Source: Burkholderia sp. BCC1644
GTDB taxonomy: Bacteria > Pseudomonadota > Gammaproteobacteria > Burkholderiales > Burkholderiaceae
Direction: 5' to 3'
NCBI RefSeq assembly: GCF_902833225.1
Contig: NZ_CADFEI010000018.1
Location: forward strand, 62,001-126,000
DNA length: 64,000 bases
Shown: piece after piece, positions 18,144 to 28,376 of the stretch
Layout: each line of letters opens with the position of its first letter
Numbering within the stretch: position 1 is the stretch's first letter
Notes under the pieces: generated by a model
The model's database searches: none
What the model saw: only the letters and a program-made list of their open reading frames with translations
Told to the model about the DNA's origin: nothing
Translations under genes and position numbers: made by a program

Positions 18144-20933
18144 ATGACCGACCCTTCCGCCCTGATCAGCACGTCCTATTCCCGATACCTTGCCCGCGCG
18201 GCTGCCGCGCGGCCCGCGCTCGCCGAGCAGGTGGCCGCGTGGGCGGCCGCGCCGCTCGGCCGCGCGCAGCTCGACGCGCGCCTCACCGAACTGCTCGCGA
18301 TGCCGGCCGGCACGGCCGCGCCGACCGAGGAGCAACTGAAGCGCGCACTGCGGCAACTGCGCGCCGAGGCGTTCGGCGCGGTCGCGGAGCGCGACCTGCG
18401 CGGGCTGGCCGACGTCGCCGAGGTGACGGGCGCGATGACCGATCTCGCCGAAGTGGCCGTGCAGCGCTCGCTCGCGCTGTTGTCGGTCGAACTCGAGGCA
18501 ATGTACGGCGAGCCGCGCGGCGCCGACGGCCAGCGCGTCGTGCTCGGCGTGGTCGGGATGGGCAAGCTCGGCGGCCGCGAACTGAACGTGTCGTCGGACA
18601 TCGACCTGATCTTCGTCTACGAGGACGACGGCGAGACGACCGGCGGCACGCGTTCGCCGCTGTCCACGCAGGAATACTTCACGCGGCTCGGCCGGCGCCT
18701 GATCGGCGTGCTGTCCGAGGTCACGGCCGACGGCTACGTGTTTCGCGTCGACATGCGGCTGCGCCCGAACGGCGATTCGGGGCCGCTCGTGTGCAGCCTC
18801 GGGATGCTCGAGGAGTATTTCTACGTGCAGGGGCGCGAGTGGGAGCGCTATGCGTGGATCAAGGGGCGGCTCGTATCGGAAGGCGACAGCGACGCCGCGC
18901 AGCGGCTCGAGTCGCAGCTCGAGTCGATCGTCAAGCCGTTCGTCTACCGCCGCTATCTGGATTTCGGCGTGATCGGCGCGATCCGTTCGCTGCACCAGCA
19001 GATCCGGCAGGAAGCCGCGCGCCGCGCGTCGATGCGGCCCGACAAGGCCGACGACATCAAGCTCGGGCGCGGCGGGATCCGCGAGATCGAGTTCAGCGCG
19101 CAGGTATTCCAGCTGATCCGCGGCGGCCAGGATGCCGAATTCCGCGTGCGGCCGACGCTCGCGGTGCTGCGTCATGCGCAGGCGCGCGGGCTGATCGGCG
19201 AGGACGTGCGTGTACGCCTGTCCGATGCTTACAATTTCCTGCGGACGCTCGAGCACCGGCTGCAGTACCGCAACGACGCGCAGACACACGCGATGCCGGT
19301 CGAACCGGATGAACGCGCGGCGCTGGCCGCGTCGCTCGGCTTTGCCGACTATGCGGCGCTGATGACGGTGCTGGACGGCCACCGGACCTTCGTCGAGGCG
19401 CAGTTCCACCAGATTTTCGCCGACAAGGTGAGCGGTGCCCCGTGTGCGGCCGGCGACGACACCGCAGCCGCGTGGATCTGGAGCGGCGCGCTGGCCGACG
19501 ACGGCGAGGACGACGCGCTGGTCGCGCGTCTCGACGGCCTGGGCTTTGCCGATCCGGCCACCGTGCTCGCGCGGCTGCGCGCGATCTGGCAATCGTCGCG
19601 CTACACGGGGTTGCCGGAAAAGAGCCGGCAGCGCTTCGACAGCGTCGCGCAGCGGGCGCTCGACGCCGCACCGAAGATCGATGCCGCGCGCCGCGACGAC
19701 ACGATCGTGCGCCTGTTCGACCTGCTCGAGACGGTCAGCCGGCGCGGTGTCTATCTCGCGCTGCTGACCGAATATCCGGCCGCGCTCGACCGCGTGCTGT
19801 CGGTGCTGGGCGCGACGCGCTGGGGCGGCGGCTACCTGATCCGTCATCCGCAGCTGCTCGACGAACTGCTCGACGACGAGGCGATCGCGAGCCCGTTCGA
19901 CTGGCCCGTGTTCAAGGACGCGCTGCGCGCGCGCCTCGCGGCGGCCGACGGCCCCGAGCAGCAGATGGACCTGCTGCGCCATGCACAGCACGCGGAGGTG
20001 TTCCGGATCCTGCTGATCGACCTGGCCGGGCAGCTGTCGGTCGAGCATGTGAGCGACCGGTTGTCCGAGCTGGCCGACGCGGTGCTCGACGTGACGATCG
20101 AAGTGGTCTGGTCGCAGCTTGCGAAGCGTCATCGCGACGTGCCGAAGTTCGCGGTGATCGCCTACGGCAAGCTGGGCGGCAAGGAGCTCGGCTACGCATC
20201 GGATCTCGACCTGATCTTCCTGTACGACGACCCCGACGAGCGCTCGGCGGACGTCTACACGACCTTCACGCGGCGGCTCATCACGTGGCTCACGACCGCG
20301 ACCGGTGCCGGCGCGCTGTTCGACATCGACCTGCGGCTGCGGCCGAACGGCGAGGCCGGGCTGCTCGTCACCGATCTCGATGCGTTCCGCCGCTACCAGC
20401 TGCGCGAGGGCGACGCCGCGAATACGGCGTGGGTGTGGGAGCACCAGGCGCTGACGCGCGCCCGCTACAGCGCGGGCGATGCGCAGATCGGCGAGGACTT
20501 CGAGGCGATCCGCCAGCAGGTGCTGACGACGCCGCGCGACGGCGATGTGCTGGCGAAGGAGATCGTCGACATGCGCGGCAAGGTGTTTGCCGGCCATCCG
20601 AACCAGACCGAGCTGTTCGACCTGAAGCACGATCGCGGCGGGATGGTCGACATCGAGTTCATCGTCCAGTACTGGGTGCTGCTGCATGCGTCGAGCGACG
20701 CCGAGCTGATCCGTAACACGGGCAACATCGCGCTGCTGCGCGAGGTCGCGCGCTTCGGGCTGATGGGGGAGGACGAGGCCGAGCGCGTCGGCGCCGCGTA
20801 CCGCAAGTACCGGAAGCTGCAGCACAAGCTGCGGCTCGACGGGATGGAGAAGGCGCGGGTCGACCCGGCGACGGTCGCCGGCGAGCGGGCCGCGGTGACG
20901 GCGTTGTGGGAGCGGGTGTTCGGCGGCGCTTGA
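18144..20933 (+). CDS. glnE: bifunctional glutamine synthetase adenylyltransferase/deadenylase
   Basis: A 929-residue protein of GlnE length. It adenylylates and deadenylylates glutamine synthetase in response to nitrogen signals carried by PII. Two nucleotidyltransferase domains are visible: GKLGGRELNVSSDIDLIF at about residues 140-157 (deadenylase half) and GKLGGKELGYASDLDLIF at about 675-692 (adenylyltransferase half), each with the paired catalytic Asp residues. The start is the ATG at 18144; an in-frame extension reaches back into the divergent yhdP leader and has no family likeness. Confidence 0.95.
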   Translation: MTDPSALISTSYSRYLARAAAARPALAEQVAAWAAAPLGRAQLDARLTELLAMPAGTAAPTEEQLKRALRQLRAEAFGAVAERDLRGLADVAEVTGAMTDLAEVAVQRSLALLSVELEAMYGEPRGADGQRVVLGVVGMGKLGGRELNVSSDIDLIFVYEDDGETTGGTRSPLSTQEYFTRLGRRLIGVLSEVTADGYVFRVDMRLRPNGDSGPLVCSLGMLEEYFYVQGREWERYAWIKGRLVSEGDSDAAQRLESQLESIVKPFVYRRYLDFGVIGAIRSLHQQIRQEAARRASMRPDKADDIKLGRGGIREIEFSAQVFQLIRGGQDAEFRVRPTLAVLRHAQARGLIGEDVRVRLSDAYNFLRTLEHRLQYRNDAQTHAMPVEPDERAALAASLGFADYAALMTVLDGHRTFVEAQFHQIFADKVSGAPCAAGDDTAAAWIWSGALADDGEDDALVARLDGLGFADPATVLARLRAIWQSSRYTGLPEKSRQRFDSVAQRALDAAPKIDAARRDDTIVRLFDLLETVSRRGVYLALLTEYPAALDRVLSVLGATRWGGGYLIRHPQLLDELLDDEAIASPFDWPVFKDALRARLAAADGPEQQMDLLRHAQHAEVFRILLIDLAGQLSVEHVSDRLSELADAVLDVTIEVVWSQLAKRHRDVPKFAVIAYGKLGGKELGYASDLDLIFLYDDPDERSADVYTTFTRRLITWLTTATGAGALFDIDLRLRPNGEAGLLVTDLDAFRRYQLREGDAANTAWVWEHQALTRARYSAGDAQIGEDFEAIRQQVLTTPRDGDVLAKEIVDMRGKVFAGHPNQTELFDLKHDRGGMVDIEFIVQYWVLLHASSDAELIRNTGNIALLREVARFGLMGEDEAERVGAAYRKYRKLQHKLRLDGMEKARVDPATVAGERAAVTALWERVFGGA

Positions 20934-21031
20934 CGGCGGCGCGCCGAGGTTGCGGAGGCCGCCCGGGGTGCGGCTCCGGGGCGTTGAGATTCGATTGAGA
21001 TTGTTTGAGCGGGGCGGGCGGCGCCGGAACA

Positions 21032-23347
21032 ATGGCGGCTCCGATCAACCGGCGCACCGTGCGCCTCCGCCCTTTCGATCCCGTCTTGAACACCTTCCGT
21101 CCCCATCTGATCGCGGCGGCCGTCTCCGTCGCCAGCGCCATGCTCGCCACGCCGGCAGCGGCCGCCGCCGCCGGCTACGCGCCGCTCACCAATACCGAAC
21201 GCGGCGCCGCGCAATGCCTGACCTGGCGTGCCGGCAGCGACGTCGTCGAATTTGCCGCGTGCAACGGCAGCGCGGCGCAGGACTGGAAGCTCGAGGTGCG
21301 TGCCAACAGCTTCCACTACATCAAGAACGCCGAGGCCGCCGCGCGCGGCCACGACTACTGCCTGAAGACCGATTACGACACGGGCGGCCGCAACGAGCCC
21401 GTCGTGCTTGGCCAATGCGACGACAAGGACGACACCGACGGCTTCGACTACATGCGGATGTGGACGGCAGGGATCGGCGTCGACGGCCGGCTCGTGCTGC
21501 GCAATTTCTACCGCGACGTGCTCGGCCAGACCGAGTACCTGAGCGCGCTGCCCGACGGCCGCGTCGCGATGCAGCGTGCATCGAAGGTCGGTGCGCAGGC
21601 TATCTGGCATCACGCGGAGCCCGTCGAGCGGCCGAGCATACCGCTCGTCGGCAACAAGTCGGCGCTGCTGATGGTCGCGCATTTCGACGGGACGCGGCCG
21701 AACGACCCGAAAGCCGTGCGCGACGCCGTGTTCGGCAACGGCGACGATCCCGCGTCGCTCGTGCAATTCCTGAAATTCTCGTCGCGCGGCAAGCTGAAGC
21801 TCAGCGGCAAGACGCTGGAAAACGTGTCGCTCGGCAAGCGGCCCGCGACCTGTGATGCCGACAAGTTCCTGTCGAGCGCGCGCAAGGCGGCGCTCAAGCA
21901 GGGCGTGAACCCGGATGACTACGATTACCTGTTCCTCAGCCTGCCCGCGATGAGCGAGCTGCCGGCCTGCGACTGGCTCGGGCTCGCGCAGGCGCAGGAC
22001 AACTGGATCATCATGCTCGGCGACGACAATCCGTACCGCGTGTGGGCGCACGAATTCGGCCATACGTTCGGTGCCGACCATTCGGGTTCGGTCGTCCGGT
22101 GTCCGACCGAGGGCGGCACCGTGAAGCTCGGCGACCAGTGCCGCGAGGGCGACGTCGACGATCCGGCCGACCCGATGGGCGGCGGCGGTGCGCGCCCGTA
22201 TCCGGTGAGCTATCTGCAGTACAACCAGTGGCTCGAGCGCGGGGATGCGCCCGTGGTCCGCGATGCGGGAACCTACGCGCTGAAGCCCGCATGGAGCCAG
22301 GCGGGTGGCGCGAAGGCCTACCGGATCGACCGCAACGACGGCTCGGAACTGTGGCTGGAGTTCCATCAGCCAACGCCGGTCTACAACGAACGGCCGGCGT
22401 CCGATCCGTTCGTCAACGGCGTGATCGTGCGGACGATGCGCTACGACACGGAGGCGTATTCGAGCTCGCTGGTCGACACGACGCCGCGCAGCTCGGGCGG
22501 GATGAAGGACGCGCCGCTGATGCCCGGCCACGCGCTGCACGACACGCTGTCGGGCAAGATCATCACGGTGCGTTCGGCCGGACCCGACGGCGCCGTGATC
22601 GACGTGCGCAACGACGGCCAGCTGTTGCCACAGGCGATGGTTACGGGGCCGCAGCACGCCAACGCACGCGAGTCGGTGACGCTGTCGGGCGCGACCTCGA
22701 TCGGCGATCGGCTCACGTACCGGTGGACCGTGCCCGACGGGATCGATGCGAAGCAGGACGGCAGCACGCTGCGCTTCGTCGCGCCGGCGCACGAACGCGA
22801 TCGGGAGTATGTGTTCCGGTTGTCGGTCACCAACGGGAACGGCTATTCGGCTGCGACGACGCACCAGGTGAAAGTCAAGGCGGAAGAGCTGGTTGCGCCG
22901 CCGAAGGCGTCGATCAGCGGGCCGGCGGTTGCGAAAGGCGGCGAGCGCGTGAAGCTGTCGGGTGCGTCGTCGACGGGCAAGGAGTTGACGTACCGCTGGA
23001 GCGGGCCGGCCGGATTGGCGATCGACCAGAACGGCGTAGACGCGTCGTTCGTTGCGCCGAAGGCGGCCGAAGAGCGGCGCTATGACGTGAAACTGACCGT
23101 GACGGACGCGCAGAACCGCAGCGCGGCGGCGACGCATCGGGTGACGGTGCGGGCCGACGCGGTGGCGGGGGCACCCGCATGGGATCCGAAGAAAACCTAT
23201 GCGACGCCGTGCGAGAAGGTCAGCCACCGGAGCAAGACCTGGCTGAACGGCTGGTGGGTGCTCGGTGACGAGCCGGGCACGGGCGGCGAGTGGGGGGCAT
23301 GGCGCGAGCAGGGGAACGCGAACATGCATACGCAATGCAAGGGCTGA
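21032..23347 (+). CDS. secreted metzincin-type zinc metalloprotease with PKD and chitin-binding domains
   Basis: A 771-residue exported protein. A signal sequence (about residues 20-42, ending in an Ala-rich stretch before GYAPL) leads to an N-terminal trefoil-like region with paired Cys (AAQCLTWRAG, YCLKTDYD). The catalytic core has HEFGHTFGADH (340-350), the HExxHxxGxxH zinc motif, and a likely Met-turn in DPMGG (M382). Two PKD/Ig-like repeats follow (about 535-620 and 623-710), then a C-terminal module of about 55 residues with conserved Trp and Cys, like carbohydrate-binding module 5/12. The substrate is unknown. The start is uncertain: a TTG at 21005 is in frame and neither has a strong ribosome site. 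It is monocistronic and convergent with recN. Confidence 0.85.
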   Translation: MAAPINRRTVRLRPFDPVLNTFRPHLIAAAVSVASAMLATPAAAAAAGYAPLTNTERGAAQCLTWRAGSDVVEFAACNGSAAQDWKLEVRANSFHYIKNAEAAARGHDYCLKTDYDTGGRNEPVVLGQCDDKDDTDGFDYMRMWTAGIGVDGRLVLRNFYRDVLGQTEYLSALPDGRVAMQRASKVGAQAIWHHAEPVERPSIPLVGNKSALLMVAHFDGTRPNDPKAVRDAVFGNGDDPASLVQFLKFSSRGKLKLSGKTLENVSLGKRPATCDADKFLSSARKAALKQGVNPDDYDYLFLSLPAMSELPACDWLGLAQAQDNWIIMLGDDNPYRVWAHEFGHTFGADHSGSVVRCPTEGGTVKLGDQCREGDVDDPADPMGGGGARPYPVSYLQYNQWLERGDAPVVRDAGTYALKPAWSQAGGAKAYRIDRNDGSELWLEFHQPTPVYNERPASDPFVNGVIVRTMRYDTEAYSSSLVDTTPRSSGGMKDAPLMPGHALHDTLSGKIITVRSAGPDGAVIDVRNDGQLLPQAMVTGPQHANARESVTLSGATSIGDRLTYRWTVPDGIDAKQDGSTLRFVAPAHERDREYVFRLSVTNGNGYSAATTHQVKVKAEELVAPPKASISGPAVAKGGERVKLSGASSTGKELTYRWSGPAGLAIDQNGVDASFVAPKAAEERRYDVKLTVTDAQNRSAAATHRVTVRADAVAGAPAWDPKKTYATPCEKVSHRSKTWLNGWWVLGDEPGTGGEWGAWREQGNANMHTQCKG

Positions 23348-23441
23348 TCGCGGCCGGCCTGGCGCGGCGACGTCGGCGATGCGATGGGCGCGTCCGCCGC
23401 CGCGGTTGTGCGGCGGTGAGCAGGCAGCCGGCCGGCGTTGT

Positions 23442-25091
23442 TCACGCGGCCAGCATTTCCTTCGCGTGCTTGCGCGTCGTGGCCGTGATCTCGAGCCCGC
23501 CGAGCATCCGCGCGACTTCCTCGATCCGGTTGGCGCGGTCGAGCGCGACGACCGTCGACACCGTGCCGCCGCGATCGTCGCTGCCCTTCGCGACCTGGAA
23601 GTGATGGTCGCCGCGTGCGGCGACCTGCGGCAGGTGCGTCACGCACAGCACCTGGCGGTCGCGCCCGAGCTGGTGCAGCAGGCGGCCGACCACTTCGGCG
23701 ACGCCGCCGCCGATCCCCGTATCGACTTCGTCGAAGATCAATGTCGGCGTCGGGCTTGCCGCGCTGGCAATGACCGCGAGCGCGAGGCTGATCCGCGCGA
23801 GTTCGCCGCCCGACGCAACCTTCGCGAGCGGCCGCAGCGGCACGCCAGGGTGCCCGGCGACGCGGAATTCGACCTGTTCGAGCCCGTGCGGGCCGCCGTC
23901 GGCGAGCGGCGCGAGCGCGACTTCGAAGCTGCCGCCCGCCATCGACAACTCCTGCATGCCGGCCGTGACGGCCGTGCCGAGCACCTTCGCGGCCTGCGCG
24001 CGGGACTTGGACAGCTGTCGGGCATCGGCGAGATAGGCTTCGCGCGCCTTGGCCTGCGTCGCCTCGAGCGCGCCGAGATCGGCGGCCGCGTCGAGCGCGG
24101 CGAGCTGCGCGCGGCGCGCCGCATGTTCCTCGTGCAGCGTGTCGGGCGGCAGCCGGAACTTGCGGGCGGTCGAGTGCAGCGCATCGAGACGCGTCTCGAC
24201 CTGCGCGAGCCGCTCGGGATCGAGATCGACGCGCTGCGCGTAGTGCGACAGCGAATAGACGGCTTCCTGCAGCTGGATTTCGGCCGGTTCGAGCGACGCG
24301 AGCGCGTCGCCGAGCGTGGTGTCGTAGTCGGCCAGGCTGCGCAGTTTCGACACGATCGCGCCAAGTTGCGCGAGCATCGCGTCGTCGGACTCGGACAGTG
24401 CGTTGAGCGCGCCGCGCACGCCTTCGATCAGGTTCGCCGAATGCGACAGCCGCTTGTGCTCGTTGCTGACTTCGTCCCATTCGCCGGGCTGCGGCGCGAG
24501 CTTGTCGAGTTCGGCGAGCTGCCACGCGAGCTTTTCGCGTTCGAGCTGCAGCTCGCGCTCGTGCGCCTTCGCGGCGTCGATCGCCTGCGTCGCGTCGCGC
24601 CACACGCGCCAGGCACGTGCGACGTTCGCCGCATCGGCGACGAGGCCCGCGTGCGTATCGAACAGCTCGCGCTGCGCGTCGGGCCGCATCAGCAGCTGGT
24701 GCGCATGCTGGCCATGGATGTCGACGAGCATCTCGCCGAGTTCGCGCAGCTGGGCGAGCGTTGCGCTGGTGCCGTTGATGAACGCACGCGAACGGCCGTT
24801 TGCGTCGATCACGCGGCGCAGCATCACGGTGTCCTCGGTGTCGAACGCGTGTTCGTCGAGCCAGCGCGCGACGCGGTCGTGCGGCGTGAATTCGGCCGTG
24901 ATGTCGGCGCGGCCGCAGCCGGTGCGCACGACGCTCGCGTCGGCGCGTTCGCCGAGCGCAAGGGCAAGGGCGTCGATCAGGATCGATTTCCCGGCGCCTG
25001 TTTCGCCGGAAAAGACGGAAAAGCCGCTGTCGAATTCGAGATCGAGCGCGGCGACGATGACGAAGTCGCGGATCGAGAGGTGGCGGAGCAT
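23442..25091 (-). CDS. recN: DNA repair protein RecN
   Basis: A 549-residue SMC-like protein for double-strand break repair. The N-terminal Walker A is FSGETGAGKSILIDAL (about residues 28-43). The middle is coiled coil, with many Leu/Ala/Glu heptads at about 155-380. The C-terminal half has the ABC signature ASGGELARISLAL, Walker B LIFDEVDTGIGG, and VLCVTHLPQVAA. The length matches E. coli RecN (553). It starts 19 bp downstream of nadK and is probably in the same operon. Confidence 0.96.
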   Translation of the reverse strand: MLRHLSIRDFVIVAALDLEFDSGFSVFSGETGAGKSILIDALALALGERADASVVRTGCGRADITAEFTPHDRVARWLDEHAFDTEDTVMLRRVIDANGRSRAFINGTSATLAQLRELGEMLVDIHGQHAHQLLMRPDAQRELFDTHAGLVADAANVARAWRVWRDATQAIDAAKAHERELQLEREKLAWQLAELDKLAPQPGEWDEVSNEHKRLSHSANLIEGVRGALNALSESDDAMLAQLGAIVSKLRSLADYDTTLGDALASLEPAEIQLQEAVYSLSHYAQRVDLDPERLAQVETRLDALHSTARKFRLPPDTLHEEHAARRAQLAALDAAADLGALEATQAKAREAYLADARQLSKSRAQAAKVLGTAVTAGMQELSMAGGSFEVALAPLADGGPHGLEQVEFRVAGHPGVPLRPLAKVASGGELARISLALAVIASAASPTPTLIFDEVDTGIGGGVAEVVGRLLHQLGRDRQVLCVTHLPQVAARGDHHFQVAKGSDDRGGTVSTVVALDRANRIEEVARMLGGLEITATTRKHAKEMLAA

Positions 25092-25110
25092 GATGTGGGG
25101 CGGGGCGGCG

Positions 25111-26013
25111 TCAGGACGCCTTGTCGTCTTCGTTCGAGGCGTGTTCGTTCCAGTGCAGCTTCTTGCGCAGCGTCGCGTAGTAGCTGTAGCCGATCGGGTG
25201 CAGGAACGGCACCGTGTGCTTCGAGCGGCGCACCTCGATCGTATCGTTCAGTTCGAGCGACGTGAACGACTGCATGTCGAAGTTTACGTTGACGTCACGT
25301 CCGCCGACGATCTGGATCGCGATTTTCGAATCGTCGGGCAGCACGATCGGCCGGTTCGACAGCGCGTGCGGCGCGATCGGCACGAGCACGATGCCCGCCA
25401 GCTGCGGATGGAGGATCGGGCCGGCCGACGACAGCGCGTAGGCGGTCGAGCCGGTCGGCGTCGCGACGATCAGGCCGTCCGAACGCTGGTTGTACATGTA
25501 CCGGCCGTCGACCGACGCGCGCAGCTCGACCATCCCGGAGAAGCCGCTGCGGTTGACGACGACGTCGTTGAACGCGAGCGCGTGGTAGATCGGTTCGCCG
25601 TCGCGCATGATCCGCGCCTCGAGCAGCGCGCGCTCCTCGCGCTCGAACTTGCCGGACAGCAGCACGGGGACGAGCGTGTGCATGTCGGCGGCCGCGATGT
25701 CCGTGATGAAGCCGAGCCGCCCGTGGTTGATCCCGATCAGCGGGGTCCGGTACGGCGCCAGCTGGCGGCCGATGCCGAGCATCGTGCCGTCGCCGCCGAG
25801 CACGACCGCCACGTCCGCACGCGCCCCGATTTCGGCCGGGGTGAGCGCCGGGTAGCCGGTGATGCCGATCTCGCGCGCGGTATCGCCTTCGAACACGACC
25901 TCGAAGCCGAGCTTCGCGAGGCTGGCAGCCAGCGTGGCGAGCGGCTCGGCGATCACGGGCGTGTTGCTCCGGCCGACGAGCGCGACAGTATTGAACTGAT
26001 TACCGGTTTTCAT
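25111..26013 (-). CDS. nadK: NAD kinase
   Basis: A 300-residue protein that phosphorylates NAD to NADP. The family motifs are VVLGGDGTMLGIGRQ (GGDG loop, about residues 68-82), GINHGRLGFITDI (about 92-104) and ATPTGSTAYALSSAGPI (about 178-194). The ATG at 26013 gives the normal N-terminus; the reading frame continues upstream across the divergent hrcA promoter without family likeness. NadK-recN is a common pair. Confidence 0.95.
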   Translation of the reverse strand: MKTGNQFNTVALVGRSNTPVIAEPLATLAASLAKLGFEVVFEGDTAREIGITGYPALTPAEIGARADVAVVLGGDGTMLGIGRQLAPYRTPLIGINHGRLGFITDIAAADMHTLVPVLLSGKFEREERALLEARIMRDGEPIYHALAFNDVVVNRSGFSGMVELRASVDGRYMYNQRSDGLIVATPTGSTAYALSSAGPILHPQLAGIVLVPIAPHALSNRPIVLPDDSKIAIQIVGGRDVNVNFDMQSFTSLELNDTIEVRRSKHTVPFLHPIGYSYYATLRKKLHWNEHASNEDDKAS

Positions 26014-26144
26014 GCCGGCATTACACCATAGCTCGTTGACGAAAAGAACCGGCTGCGCGCCGACGGGGCCGGATCGGGCCGGCCCGCGCAACGGTGGGCG
26101 ACGCCACTCGCCGCGGTCGCGCGGTTGCGCTAAAATTTTCCACC

Positions 26145-27167
26145 ATGCTAGATCCTCGCGCACGAACCCTCCTGAAAACCCTGATCGAACGGTATATCGC
26201 CGACGGTCAGCCAGTCGGATCGCGCACGTTGTCCCGTTACTCCGGGCTCGAGCTGAGCCCGGCGACGATCCGCAACGTGATGTCCGACCTGGAGGAGCTC
26301 GGCCTCGTGTCGAGCCCGCACACGTCGGCCGGCCGCGTGCCGACGCCGCGCGGCTACCGGCTGTTCGTCGACACGATGCTGACGGTCGAGACGCCGATCG
26401 ACGCCGAGGCCGTCGCGCGGCAGGTGCAGAACACGCTGCAGGCCGGCGAGCCACAGCAGCGGGTGGTCGCGGCCGCCGCGAGCGTGCTGTCGAACCTGTC
26501 GCAGTTCGCGGGCGTCGTGCTGACGCCGCGCCGCAGCCACGTGTTCAAGCAGATCGAGTTCATGCGCCTGTCCGACAAGCGCATCCTGCTGATCATCGTC
26601 ACGCCCGAGGGCGACGTGCAGAACCGGATGCTCGCCACGCCGCGCGACTATTCGCCGTCGCAGCTGACCGAGGCGTCCAACTACATCAACGCGCATTTCG
26701 CCGGCTTGTCGTTCGACGAGGTGCGCCGCCGCCTGCGCGACGAGATCGACCAGTTGCGCGGCGACATGACCACGCTGATGCACGCGGCCGTGACGGCCAG
26801 TACCGAGGTGCCCGACACCGAGGACACCGTGCTGATTTCCGGCGAGCGCAACCTGCTCGAAGTGGCGGATCTTTCGTCCGACATGGCGCGGCTGCGCAAG
26901 CTGTTCGACGTGTTCGACCAAAAGACGGGCCTCCTGCAACTGCTCGACGTGTCGAGCCACGCCCAGGGCGTGCAGATCTTCATCGGCGGAGAATCGACGC
27001 TCGTGCCGATCGAGGAAATGAGCGTCGTCACCGCGCCGTACGAGGTGAACGGGCAGATCGTCGGCACGCTCGGCGTGATCGGCCCGACCCGCATGGCGTA
27101 CAACCGCGTGATACCGATCGTCGACATCACCGCGCGCCTGCTGTCGCTCACGCTGAGCCAGCAATAG
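26145..27167 (+). CDS. hrcA: heat-inducible transcription repressor HrcA
   Basis: A 340-residue repressor of chaperone genes that binds the CIRCE element. The N-terminal winged helix contains SRTLSRYSGLELSPATIRN (about residues 27-45) followed by MSDLEELGLV; the C-terminal GAF-like dimerisation part has the family signature QLSTV-like strands and IGPTRMAYNRVIPIV. The ATG at 26145 lies 9 bp after a TAAAAT sequence, so the leader may be very short. I found no CIRCE element in this window, so its targets (for example groESL) lie elsewhere. Confidence 0.94.
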   Translation: MLDPRARTLLKTLIERYIADGQPVGSRTLSRYSGLELSPATIRNVMSDLEELGLVSSPHTSAGRVPTPRGYRLFVDTMLTVETPIDAEAVARQVQNTLQAGEPQQRVVAAAASVLSNLSQFAGVVLTPRRSHVFKQIEFMRLSDKRILLIIVTPEGDVQNRMLATPRDYSPSQLTEASNYINAHFAGLSFDEVRRRLRDEIDQLRGDMTTLMHAAVTASTEVPDTEDTVLISGERNLLEVADLSSDMARLRKLFDVFDQKTGLLQLLDVSSHAQGVQIFIGGESTLVPIEEMSVVTAPYEVNGQIVGTLGVIGPTRMAYNRVIPIVDITARLLSLTLSQQ

Positions 27168-27255
27168 CCTGCGATCGGCAGCCTGATCCCGCCCCGTCAT
27201 CGTGTCGCAATGCCGCACGCGCCGACAGTCGGCCGAACGGTACGGGGTGGCCCGC

Positions 27256-27261
27256 TATAAT
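27256..27261 (+). promoter_or_regulatory. -10 box upstream of hemH
   Basis: A perfect TATAAT within GC-rich sequence, 41 bp before the hemH ATG. No good -35 hexamer is visible at 16-18 bp. It suggests hemH-hslR has its own promoter in the 135-bp gap after hrcA. Confidence 0.5.
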
Positions 27262-27302
27262 TGAGAGCCGTCCGGTCCCGTGCCCCGAGCACGTTCTTGC
27301 CC

Positions 27303-28376
27303 ATGCGTTTCGATCTTGAGCCGCCTTCGAGCATCGCGGCCGCCCATCGCATCGGCGTGCTGCTGATCAATCTCGGCACGCCCGACGCACCCACGCCGCG
27401 CGCCGTGCGGCGCTACCTGGCCGAATTTCTGTCGGATCCGCGAGTCGTCGAGATTCCGCAGGTCGTCTGGCAGGTGCTGCTGCGCACGCTGATCCTGCCG
27501 CTGCGCGGCCGCGCATCCGCGAAGAAATACGCGGCCGTCTGGATGCCCGAAGGCTCGCCGCTGCGCGTATACACCGAGCGCCAGACCGACAGCGTGCGGC
27601 ACCTGCTCACGTCGAACGGCTATCACGTGACGGTCGACTACGCGATGCGCTACGGCAGCCCGAACATTTCGCACGCGCTTGCGCAGTTCAAGCGCGCGGG
27701 CGTCGAGCGCGTGCTGCTGATGCCGATGTATCCGCAATATTCGGCGTCGACCACGGCCACCGCCTTCGATGCCGCGTTCGACGCGTTCGCGCGCATGCGC
27801 AACCAGCCGGAAGTGCGCACCGTGCGGCATTACGCCGACCATCCGGCCTATATCCACGCGCTGGCCGAGCAGGTGCGCCAGTACTGGGCGCAGCACGGCC
27901 GGCCCGACTTCGCGGCCGGCGACAAGCTCGTACTGAGTTTCCACGGCGTGCCGAAGCGCACGCTCGACCTCGGCGACCCGTATCACGACCAGTGCCAGCA
28001 GACGGGCGCGTTGCTGATGGCCGCGCTCGGACTGTCGACGACCGAATGCCGTATCACGTTCCAGTCGCGCTTCGGCAAGGCCGAATGGCTTCAGCCGTAC
28101 ACCGCGCCGACGCTGCGCGAGTTCGGCGAGGCCGGCGTGCGGCGGGCCGATGTGTTCTGTCCCGGTTTCACGGCCGATTGCCTCGAGACGATCGAGGAGA
28201 TCGGCATGGAAGTGCGCGACGAGTTCCTGGCCGGCGGCGGCAAGACGTTCCACCGCATCCCGTGCCTGAACGGCGCGCCTGCATGGATCGGCGCGATCGG
28301 CGAGATCGTCGCCGAGAATCTGCAGGGCTGGCCCGTCAGGGCCGCACAGCCCGAAACGGTGAGTGAAGTGCGATGA
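27303..28376 (+). CDS. hemH: ferrochelatase
   Basis: A 357-residue enzyme that inserts Fe2+ into protoporphyrin IX to make haem. It has VLLINLGTPDAP near the N-terminus (residues 19-30), the LLMPMYPQYSASTT segment, the catalytic His in LVLSFHGVPKRTL (about residue 222), and TFQSRFGKAEWLQPYT. The acidic metal-binding patch FCPGFTADCLETIEEI is intact. The last 4 bp (ATGA) overlap the start of the S4-domain gene, so the two are translationally coupled. Confidence 0.96.
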   Translation: MRFDLEPPSSIAAAHRIGVLLINLGTPDAPTPRAVRRYLAEFLSDPRVVEIPQVVWQVLLRTLILPLRGRASAKKYAAVWMPEGSPLRVYTERQTDSVRHLLTSNGYHVTVDYAMRYGSPNISHALAQFKRAGVERVLLMPMYPQYSASTTATAFDAAFDAFARMRNQPEVRTVRHYADHPAYIHALAEQVRQYWAQHGRPDFAAGDKLVLSFHGVPKRTLDLGDPYHDQCQQTGALLMAALGLSTTECRITFQSRFGKAEWLQPYTAPTLREFGEAGVRRADVFCPGFTADCLETIEEIGMEVRDEFLAGGGKTFHRIPCLNGAPAWIGAIGEIVAENLQGWPVRAAQPETVSEVR

